Source: Megaleporinus macrocephalus (taxonomy: Eukaryota > Chordata > Actinopteri > Characiformes > Anostomidae). Taken from it: 64,000 bases of DNA. Below are positions 53,466 to 62,411 of the stretch, piece by piece; position 1 is the first letter of the stretch; each line of letters starts with the position of its first letter. The stretch lies in NCBI GenBank assembly GCA_021613375.1, contig CM038726.1, forward strand, positions 7,484,849 through 7,548,848. Reading direction: 5' to 3'. The notes below the pieces were generated by a model, which was not told where the DNA came from, made no database searches, and saw only the letters and a program-made list of their open reading frames with translations. Position numbers and translations under genes: made by a program.

Positions 53466-53790
53466 GAAGTACGTAACCTGGACGTGATCTTAGACTCCAG
53501 GCTGGGTTTTAATTTCGCATGTAAACTCAGTCACTAAAGTAGCTTCACATCATTTGTTCATTTATCAGAGTCACGCAGAGAAACTCCTTCATGTGTTGAT
53601 CACTGTGATGGTCTCTTACTGGAGTTCTTAAGAAAACCATCCAGCTGGTCCAGAACGCAGCAGCTGGGATCCTCAGATCAGTCCTGGTTTAAAAGAACAC
53701 AGCTCTAAATAATCTAGAACCTGCTAGATCACAAACAGATTGTGAAGCAGCAACTTTGAGCTGCCACTAGTATGAAAAGTGCTCTATAAT
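53466..53790 (+). mobile_element. L2-clade LINE remnant (reverse transcriptase ORF end)
   Basis: Plus-strand translation gives VRNLDVILDSRLGF and, in another frame, LVQNAAAGILRS. These match the VRNLGVxxD and LVQNAAARxL blocks near the end of L2-type reverse transcriptase proteins. Frameshifts separate them; a dead 5'-truncated copy in the first intron. Confidence 0.75.
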
Positions 53791-54049
53791 AAAACATTAA
53801 TACTATTATTATTGTTACCTTTGTTATTATTAATGTTATTGTTATTAGTAGTAGTATATATTCTTGGTCTCTCTCGGTTTTGGCAGACAGAAGCCAGAAA
53901 ATCAGGCGAAAGTGGCCACTGAAAATGAAACGCCTGAACGTGAAGCACTCAGCTGGTCCAGTCGGGCTTTTTTTGGTCTATGAATGTGTAACAGCTCTCC
54001 ACCCTTTTTCCCAGCGGAGTCATTAGAGCTGGAGCACAATGGAAGTCTC

Positions 54050-54050
54050 A

Positions 54051-54088
<38 letters not shown>

Positions 54089-54438
54089 AAGAAGAGGGAG
54101 TGAGAGAGAACGAAAGAGAGGAGAGAGAGAGAAGAGAGGGAGTGAGAGAAAGCAAGAGAGAAGAAAGAAAGAGAAAGAGAGATAGAAAGAAAGAAGAGAG
54201 GGAGTGAGAGAAAGCACGGGAGAGTGAAAGAAGAGAGGGAGTGAGAAAAAGCAGGTAAGAGAGGAGAGAGAGAAAGAAGAGAGGGAGTAAGAGAAAGCGC
54301 AAGAGAGAGAGAGAAAGAGCACGAAGAAGAGAGGGAGTGAGAAAGAGAGATAGAAAGAAAGAAGAGAGGGAGTGAGAGAGAGCAGAAAAGGAGTGAGAGA
54401 GCAGGAAAGGAGTGAGAGAGAGAGAGCAAAAAAGGAGT

Positions 54439-54471
<33 letters not shown>

Positions 54472-54719
54472 AGAAGAGAGGGAGTGAGAGAAAGCACGAA
54501 CCTCTCGTTCATGCAGAAGAAAGAGAGAGAGAGAGAAAGAAGAGAGGGAGTGAGAGAAAGCACGAACCTCTCGTTCATGCAGAAGAAAGAGAGAGAGACA
54601 GAGAAAGAAGAGAGGGAGTGAGAAAGAGAGATAGAAAGAAAGAAGAGAGGGAGTGAGAGAGAGCAGAAAAGGAGTGAGAGAGCAGAAAAGGAGTGAGAGA
54701 GAGAGAGCAAAAAAGGAGT

Positions 54720-54783
<64 letters not shown>

Positions 54784-54868
54784 AGGGAGTGAGAGAAAGC
54801 ACGAGAGAGGATAGAGAAAGACAGAAGAGGCGGAGTGAGAAAGAACGAAAAAGAGGAGAGAGATGGCT
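54050..54868. repeat. GA-rich array with 66-bp sub-repeat
   Basis: About 820 bases of AGAGAG, AGAAAG and GGGAGTGAGAGA. The block AGCACGAACCTCTCGTTCAT occurs twice 66 bases apart (54495 and 54561). Pyrimidine-rich in the gene sense. The 335-codon Ser/Leu frame is an artefact. Confidence 0.93.
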
Positions 54869-55897
54869 GTGCTACACGTTACTATAACCGCAACAACAAA
54901 AATACTCATTTGCTACTAAATTAAGTTTAAAAATAATAATAAGAAAAATAAACAATAACCAAATACCGTCACTAGATTAAACTGCAGTGTTTTTCATCCT
55001 TTTGAGGACATTTGCGAAGCTAACGTTGAGAAGCTAAAGCTTCTTCCTCTTCGTTCCACCTTAAATGGTGCAGCAGTTACATGTACATACTGCACTGTTT
55101 AAGGTGGAACGGAAAGTTCGGATTACAAACTAACAGCAGCCTCAACTAACTTTACTCTCATGGACGTGTTGGTCCTCACAGAGCTCAAAAACAAACTTTT
55201 ATTCTGGCACCAAAACCTTTCTGAGGTAACAACAGCTGCAAACCTCTCTTCTCCAGCTGTTTAGCTCGTTAGCTCTGAGGCTAACTAAACCCGAAACTCG
55301 ACTCGCGCTGATTAGCCTCTATTACAAAAGCGCAGCAGCCCGGGCTGTGTCTCAAATTCCCCCCACGTCCCCTACTTAGTGCACCACGAAGGGCAACGAA
55401 TGAACGCTTGTACGTCATAAATAGTGCGCTACAGAGACTCTTGCGAGGTTATTTGGGATTCGGCCTCAGAGATAAACAGCATAAGAGCTAAAAACGGCGC
55501 GCTGCTGAGGAAACGGTGCTGATAAGATAACTAATACAAAGATTTGACGAGGATAAAAGGTAGTTTAATAAGTTTTAAGACTTTAAACAAAAAAATAACT
55601 ACATTTTAAATGACAGTACATAAAATTTCTGCACATTGAATTTTTGTCTGTGCTGTCACTTTTTATTAGAATTAGCATATACATATTTTTAGGATATTTC
55701 AAGTGAAAAAAGTGACTTACAAGCTCATTAAAAGGTTTTTTGAAGCAGCTCGCTTTTTCTTTACCCACTTCTTCACTTTTGGAAGCTGCTTTTATTGCGA
55801 ATTCAGTCGCTGAGGTCACTATAGTTTAGTCACTGTTTCTAGATCAGCACACAAATAAGCCTAATATAATTCACTTCACGGTTATAAACACACTTAC
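54869..55897. other. Intron 1 sequence next to the first exon
   Basis: Non-repetitive. The part at 55341-55470 (TGTGTCTCAAATTCC ... ATTTGGGATTCGGC) has end-like inverted similarity typical of short dispersed elements. No coding exon is seen. Confidence 0.45.
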
Positions 55898-56035
55898 CTG
55901 AAAGTCCAGGTGCGCTCTCAGCTGCTGTCCAGCTCTGTAGCTCGACCTTCGTCCACGTGTGTCCCGTTGACGGCCCGCTTCGCTTCAGTGGAGCTCTGCA
56001 CCCGCATCACATTACCCGAGCTGGACCGGCGTTAT
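55898..56035 (-). other. myo1c: Predicted non-coding first exon (5' UTR) of myo1c
   Basis: The low-coordinate edge is a strong donor: on the minus strand TTTCAG is followed by gtaagtg. The segment is GC-rich and lies just downstream of GC boxes. It has no open frame into the gene. It contains a start-stop ATG-TGA (56007-56012) and a 29-codon upstream ORF (56007 to 55918), both ending before the donor, so it is best read as 5' UTR. The 5' edge is a guess, since no transcription start can be seen. Splicing to the exon at 50.9 kb or directly to the one at 27.9 kb are both possible. Confidence 0.55.
55918..56007 (-). CDS. Upstream ORF in myo1c 5' UTR, 29 codons
   Basis: ATG at 56007, TGA at 55920-55918, encoding a peptide that begins MRVQSSTEAK. 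It is fully contained in the predicted first exon. Its start codon overlaps the stop of a minimal ATG-TGA at 56012-56007. It would reduce translation of the myosin if the transcript starts upstream of 56012. No homologue is recognised; a regulatory role is inference. Confidence 0.3.
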   Translation of the reverse strand: MRVQSSTEAKRAVNGTHVDEGRATELDSS

Positions 56036-56040
56036 TATTA

Positions 56041-56185
56041 TTATTTTCTTTTCCCACCCGTATTCAGACAGGCCCCGCCCCCTGTCCCGGGGGTTCGTCT
56101 GATTGAGGGCTTTAAATCTGCCGCTGAACGTTATTTCCTTTCCCACCCGTATTCCGCCCAGCCCCGCCCTGCTGCCCTGGGATTG
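56041..56185 (-). promoter_or_regulatory. GC-rich core promoter region of myo1c with two GC boxes and one CCAAT box
   Basis: This lies just upstream of the predicted first exon. It contains CCCCGCCCC near 56073 and CCCCGCCCTG near 56162 (Sp/KLF-type GC boxes) and ATTGG at 56172-56176, which is CCAAT in gene orientation. No TATA box is evident. About 50 bp, from a TTATTT start through CCCACCCGTATTC to the GC box, occur twice (56041-56093 and 56131-56180), so the promoter contains a short direct duplication. Confidence 0.5.
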
Positions 56186-56539
56186 GCCACTTCATGTTTG
56201 TTTTTATCCCCAGATTGTAAATTTCACATTAACCGGTCATATAAGTTTTAAATACTTGTACGTGTATCTTAAATAGTCTTACATTAAATAATAAAATAAA
56301 TACAATAATATAAGCTACATGTATAAAGTGTATTTTTGCTGTGGTAATAATATTAATAAAGTTATTATAATAATGAGACTTTTGTTATACTAGAATGTAA
56401 TAATTCTGAATACCACCTCAGTTTATTACTTTCACAGCTTAATAACTCTAAACCAGTTTAAAACCAATGAGCCCCTGAAATACGTTTCCATCATAAAACT
56501 TCAGATAACATGTGTGGGGTGGTCGGTTCATAGACAGAT

Positions 56540-57862
56540 ATATACCAGCCAATCAGATTGCTGAATTGAGAAATCAACAAACCAAACATTGCCTTATGAA
56601 AAAATTCAGACAATTGGATTATAGGAGGGAAAATTGTATTAGCCAATCAGATTTTGAGAGAGAAAATTGTACCATACAGTTAGGTTATAAGAAGGGAAAC
56701 TGTATTAGCCAATCAGAATGCAGGTAGGGAACATTTTACTATGTAATTAGGGAATTAATTAAAAGCAGGGGAAACTTTACTAACCAATCAGACTATCAGA
56801 GGTAAAACTGTACTAGCCAATCAGATTACAGAAGGAAAGATTTTACTAGCCAATCAAATTATAGAATGGAAAACTGTACCACCCAATCAGGCTATCAGAA
56901 GCAAAACTATACTAGCCAATCAGATTACAGAAGGGAAAGTTTAACTAGCCAATTAAATTATAGAATGGAAAACTGTACTACCCAGTCAGACTATCAGGGG
57001 CAAAACTGTACTACCCAGTCAGACTATCAGGGGCAAAACTGTACTAGCCAATCAGACTATCAGAGGCAAAACTGTACTAGCCAATCAGACTATCAGAGGC
57101 AAAACTGTACTAGCCAATCAGACTATCAGAGGCAAAACTGTACTAGCCAATCAGACTATCAGTGGGAAAACTGTACTAGCCAATCAGACTATCAGAGGCA
57201 AAACTGTACTAGCCAATCAGAATACAGAAGGGAAAGTTTTATTAGCCAATTAAATTATAGAATGGAAAACTGTACTACCCAATCAGACTATCGGAGGTAA
57301 AACTGTACTAGCCAATCAGATTACAGAAGGAAAAAATTTACTAGCCAATCAAATTATAGAACGGAAAACTGTACTACCCAATCAGACTATCAGTGGGAAA
57401 ACTGTACTACCCAATCAGACTATCAGAGGCAAAATTGTACTAGCCAATCAGACTATCAGTGGGAAAACTGTACTAGCCAATCAGACTATTAGAGGGAAAA
57501 CTGTACTAGCCAATCAGACCATCAAAGGCAAAACTGTACTAGCCAATCAGACTATCAGAGGGAAAACTGTACTAGCCAATCAGACTATCAGAGGCAAAAC
57601 TGTACTAGCCAATCAGACTATCGGAGGTAAAACTGTACTAGCCAATCAGACTATCAGAGGCAAAACTGTACAAGCCAATCAGACTATCAGTGGGAAAACT
57701 GTACTAGCCAATCAGACTATTAGAGGGAAAACTGTACTAGCCAATCAGATTACAGAAGGAAAAGTTTTATTAGCAAATCAAATTATAGAATGGAAAACTG
57801 TACTAGCCAATCAGACTATCGGAGGTAAAACTGTACTAGCCAATCAGATTACAGAAGGGGAA
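56540..57862. repeat. 33-bp minisatellite carrying a CCAAT box per unit, ~40 units
   Basis: Unit AGCCAATCAGACTATCAGAG plus GCAAAACTGTACT. About 31 units keep CCAATCA; a few read CCAATTA or CCAGTCA. It lies 0.4-1.8 kb upstream of the myo1c promoter. Frames on the plus strand (CTSQSDYQRQN) are 11-residue repeat artefacts. Two outlying units are at 59145-59220. Confidence 0.94.
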
Positions 57863-58900
57863 CCTATGCAGCGTATGTATGGTGCTGTGTCAGTTATGGT
57901 TAGAGAATAAAAGCAGTGGACACGTTTCTCAGTGACAGGATGAACTTCTCTGCTCTGCTGCACCGACTCCAGCCACTAAATAATACATCCGATTAAACAG
58001 GTGTGTTTTAACAGGGTGGTCACCAAACCGTGCGGACCTCCAGCCCGCAGACACTGGAATTGGGTTCCCTGGTTTGAGAGTTTCACAGTCCATTACTGAG
58101 CAGTAGGTGGTGTATGGCGCCCTCTAGTGTAGACTGATGAACATGACAGACTACTGTTCTGTAAATCCCCCAAAATTACATGCGGTTACAAGAAGCACCA
58201 AAGACGTCTTGGCTGATCGCCTACGATTGGGGTAGTCTTGGGGAACACATACTGGAACGACTGGAACAGCTGTTTTCATCATGGTGGTGGTGTCACAGTG
58301 GTGGACATGCTTATGTATGACTGACCTTTCAGCATAGTCTAATCTACTCATTCAGATGCTACAAGAACAGTTAGTGCTAAAGTCAGACATTATGACTGTT
58401 TGAGCCTCTACTGAGGGGAAGCCACTGGCCTTAGAAGCCCTTAAGTCCTTAATAAGATTAAAAAACAAACAAATAGGTCACTCTCTTCATCCAGACTCCA
58501 GTCAATAAACATATTTTATACATTTGCTTTAAAGCCTAATGGGAAAATCAAGAAAGTTCACTGTTGGAAGACTGACCATCAGGGCCTCCTCCTCACCACC
58601 AGCTCTACTGTCCATTTGTGTCAACTGCTACACCCTCAAGTACATCACTGTACCATCCACATGTACCAGCATTGAGAGAGGACTGTTTCAGCTCACGCCC
58701 ACTTTATATAAAGACTCAGTCAGAGACTGCCTCAGCCAGAGACTGCCTCAGCCAGAGACTGCCTCTACCTGTGCAGCTTCTAAAGCTTCTACCATCCACA
58801 CTTCAAACAGAAATTGTCTTAGCTTTAAATAACTTAACTAACTAAATAACTTACTTAACTAACTTAACTGTAAATATTGTTTGGCCAGATGATGGCAAGT
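57863..58900. other. Upstream intergenic sequence, nothing recognised
   Basis: One kilobase without gene or array. A short CAGAGACTGCCTCAGC repeat (three units) is at 58722-58765. Confidence 0.5.
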
Positions 58901-58904
58901 CTCT

Positions 58905-58955
58905 CTTTGAGAGTCTTGGTTCCTCCCAAGGTTTCTTCCTCCAGGCTTGCTCACT

Positions 58956-59006
<51 letters not shown>

Positions 59007-59062
59007 TTTGTGACAACATCATTGTAAAAAGTGCTACACAAATAAACCTGAATTGAATTGAA
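58905..59062 (+). mobile_element. LINE 3' end with GAATT tail
   Basis: GAGAGTCTTGGTTCCTCCCA, GGTTTCTTCCTCC, then a (TA)n run (58962-59004), GTAAAAAGTGCTACACAAAT and AAACCTGAATTGAATTGAAA. The ending and ATTGA tail are typical of common fish non-LTR elements. Confidence 0.65.
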
Positions 59063-59225
59063 AGGACAAAAATAGAAATATTTTATTTAAATTGGTTGAA
59101 TTTCAATCTTATCTTCGATTTTATTGTATTCGAAAACTTTCCATATAGCCAGTCAGACCATAGGAGGCAAAACTGGACTATCCTGTCAGGTTATAGGAAG
59201 CAAAACTGTACTAGCCAATCAAATC

Positions 59226-59774
59226 ACTGGAGGGGTTATTTTATTAGTTAGAGCTACAGCTTAAAACCCAAAATGAAAAACACAAATTTTAATATTATAG
59301 TATTTTAATTTCGGTTTTTGTCACTGGAACGAGGGTGTAAAAATACTGGGGGTCTACAACACCCTATTTAACAACATGGGCCCCTGGAATTACTTCAGAT
59401 CTAAATTCTAGAAGGTTCCAGAAAATACAGTTATTATGACATCATGTTGTATTTGTTTGATTGCTTCACCCAAATCAGTAAACTTTGGTATTCTTGACTA
59501 CTAAGATCTGTAGCACTGATCTGCCTCAGGGGGGCGCTGTATCCGTAAATCAAAAACGTTCCCAGTTTTCCCAACAGTTTGGTGGAAAGAGTGAATTGTG
59601 GCTCTAACTGAAGACACAAGATCTCAGTTAGTGTGTTAAAAACCTCCCAAACTAGAGAAGAACATTTCCACATTTTGTTTAGGAATCGATTGGAACTGAG
59701 CCGTAATCAGCCAGCCAATAACAAAGTAGCCAGCCTACACGGAAATCACGAATAGGGCCTTTTTGGGCCTTAAC
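59226..59774. other. Intergenic sequence, nothing recognised
   Basis: No array, ORF with domain, or RNA gene seen in these 550 bases. Confidence 0.5.
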
Positions 59775-59958
59775 TCTGTGACGACCAAGCCATGAACACC
59801 TGGGCTGGAGGTTGGGGGCCCAGGACTATGACCAGAAGGTCGCTGGTTTGATCCCCAGAGCCGAGAGAACACAACTGAGGTGCCCTTGAGGAAGACACCC
59901 AACATCCAACAGCTCCCCAGGTACTGTGGATAGGGCTGCTCACCACTCTGGGCAACTC
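59775..59958 (+). mobile_element. tRNA-derived SINE fragment
   Basis: GAAGGTCGCTGGTTTGATCC resembles an RNA polymerase III B box with its tRNA context, followed by TGAGGTGCCCTTGAGGAAG and CAACAGCTCCCCAGGTACTG, blocks I know from fish SINEs. The A box is less clear. It runs directly into a Tc1 fragment. Confidence 0.65.
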
Positions 59959-59959
59959 A

Positions 59960-60361
59960 TCCATGTGGAAGACACTCTTAATGCATTTGGGTCTGAACCC
60001 ATCCTTGCAGGTCACGTACACCATACATGCTGATGGTCTTCTCTGGGGTGTCACACGACTAGAAATGTCCCACACTGGTTGGAAGAGCTGACCAAGACTT
60101 CCAAGTACTACCCTGGACCCTTAATTCCCCAGACTTGAACCCAGCTCAGAATCTGTGGACCACCTGGATGGTGGTGTTGGCTCTATGGATGCTCCTCCAG
60201 GCTCCCTCCAGCAGCTGTGGGATGCACTGCAGTCAGCATGATACCTCCAGATACCTGTGACCACCTACCAGGACCTTACTGAGTCTCCCAGTCAGTCTAG
60301 CTGCTCACGGCGATCACCATGGATATTAGCTGGTGGTCATAATAATGTGATTCGACTGTGT
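59960..60361 (+). mobile_element. Tc1/mariner-type fragment, copy 2 of a shared family
   Basis: Encodes PDLNPAQNLWTTW, the third-acid block with Gln in place of the catalytic Glu, followed by the conserved 3' part. It ends ATGTGATTCGACTGTGTAG. Opposite orientation to the copy at 51297-51745. Confidence 0.75.
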
Positions 60362-61234
60362 AGTTTTAAATTCTACGGAGGCTAGGAGGTATAAATACAC
60401 TAGAACGGACGAGGAACACCTGGGACGGAGAGGAGCCACAATCTAGAAAGAGAAGAACCCAAATGAACAGATGCTCTTGAAAAACGAGGGCAGCATGAGG
60501 GAAAAGAAAGAGAGAAACAGGCAAAGCCAGGATGTGACACAGTTTGTAGCCATGGGAACGTTGGCTTTGAGGTGGAAAAGGTTGGGTCGTTTAGAAGCGA
60601 TACGAAAAAAAGGAAGACGGGCCTTTTAGCGTTCCTTCAGTTGTGAGGAGGAAACATCTGGCTGGAGCTCAGTGCTGGAGATGGTAACAGCCGCTGGACA
60701 TGCCGTGCCAGTAAAGAGACTTGGGGGAACAAACAGATCACAAGCGTGACACTGAGCAGAAACTCTGCTGACTGAGTTGATTCTGAGCAGAGTGGAGAGT
60801 GACGGGGGGGCTATGTGAGTAAAAGTGGGCAGCCTTGCCTTCGTTTTTGCTTGTATTAGAGTCTTGCCGCTGCCAAGACGAAAGACAGGGTCTGTGAACC
60901 CACAGGCATGTACGGAGCTGGAAACCCTTCTTGAGTTCTCACACATCTCTTCCTCCTCCGCTCTCCATTACCAGCCAGAACAGCCCCCCATATTTCACCA
61001 ACTCATAAACACTTCAGTCGGGCCGCGCTGAGAACCTCCCGGCCCTGTGTGGCCTTTTAAACGAGCCCAGGAAACACAACCGACCACATCACGCCTTATT
61101 ACTCACCACTGGTCCTGATCCCTCACTCAGCAGTGAAACCAAGCTGTGCTCAAGGGCTAAAGTAGATAACCTGGTATAAAGTTAGAACATGTTCTTTGTA
61201 CTGTGACAGCTGAGCTGAGCAAATTCCCTCAAAG
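60362..61234. other. Intergenic sequence, nothing recognised
   Basis: A 106-codon minus frame at 60626-60946 and a 68-codon plus frame have no recognisable domain. No array. Confidence 0.45.
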
Positions 61235-61810
61235 ACAGGATGATATGGCCCACCGCCCATCGCCCCTGATATCATAGCCCATATGCCATAGACCACCACC
61301 CCTGATATCACAGCCTACAGTATCTCAGCCCCATAACCCACCGTCCCTGATATCATAGCCTACAGTCCTCGATATCATAGCCTACCATCCCCGATATCGC
61401 AGATCATAGCCCATTGCCCACCGCCCCAATTTCATAGCCCATAGCCCACAGTTCCCGATATCATAGCATACCGCCACAATATCATAGCCCACCCAATGTC
61501 ATAGACCACCGCCCTGATATCATAACACGCCACCCCAATATCATAGCCCAGCACCCCCGACATCATAGATCACCACCCTTGATATCATAGCTCATAGTCC
61601 ATAGCCCACAGTCCCCAACTTTATGAACTTTATGAAGAGTAGCTACGAGTTCCATCCCCAATATCATTGCCCACCACCCCAATATCATTGCCCACCACCA
61701 CAATATCATTGCCCACCACCCCGATATCATAGCCCACAGTCCACAATATCATAGGCCATAGCCAACAGCCCACTGTCCCTGATATCATAGCCCACAGCCC
61801 CCGATATCAT
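61235..61810. repeat. 22-bp GATATCATAGCCC minisatellite, block 3 (diverged)
   Basis: About 25 irregular units, less uniform than the other blocks. Followed by the same tail module as the block at 48352-50440. Confidence 0.88.
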
Positions 61811-61887
61811 GACCCATAGGCCTTGTTGCTGTTAATAACTGTTTCAGAATTAAAAGATTGGTTAGGTTGTTTATGTTGCTGCTGATA

Positions 61888-62163
61888 AAGTGGGACAGGG
61901 AGACCACCGTACAGGTATCAGTTGTGCCGGACCCCCTTAAACGAGCTCCTGGAATGTCTGGCGGTTCCAATACCAGCAACTCAGAACAATTCTAAACACA
62001 ACACATACACAATGTAAGTGTTTCTCCATCTGAGACCTGATCTTCTAGAAGATCTAAACGTTCTACTAGAACTTTCTTCTCAGACTATTATTCTGACTCG
62101 GACTCTGTATGGAAGATGATGAACGGACCAGCTCAGGCTGGAAACGAGGCTGAAGTTAAGTCG
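61888..62163 (+). repeat. Dispersed tail module, copy 3
   Basis: AAAGTGGGACAGGGAGACCA, CCGGACCCCCTTAAACGAGC, CAATACCAGCAACTCAGAAC and TCTTCTAGAAGATCTAAACG in the same order as at 50441-50715. Confidence 0.85.
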
Positions 62164-62411
62164 TCTTCCATCCGTCTTTGTGATGCCAGAACATCACCCG
62201 CTTTGGCTGGAATCTCTGACAACAAACATGACATGTGTGTAATGTATGCTATGTTTATATTTTATGAACCATTATGTTCTGGTTGTCTCTCCCAGAGGAG
62301 GAACCATTTAATCCATTTCCTCCTTCTGACAGCTCATTTCTTACATATGATCATCAAACATTAAAGTTTTTTATTTCCAGCAAAAAAGCTTTAAAACTAG
62401 TTCAGGAGTGA

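Noticed and set aside
53902..54909. 335-codon Ser/Leu-rich frame resembling a membrane protein
   Set aside because: It is the CT-rich complement of a GA-rich array; hydrophobic appearance is compositional.
59797..59870. Functional tRNA gene
   Set aside because: B-box-like sequence is present but no clover-leaf or clear A box; the following sequence is that of a SINE.
60626..60946. 106-codon minus-strand frame upstream of myo1c, possible neighbouring gene
   Set aside because: No domain and no similarity I can recognise to genes expected next to MYO1C (such as INPP5K or CRK).
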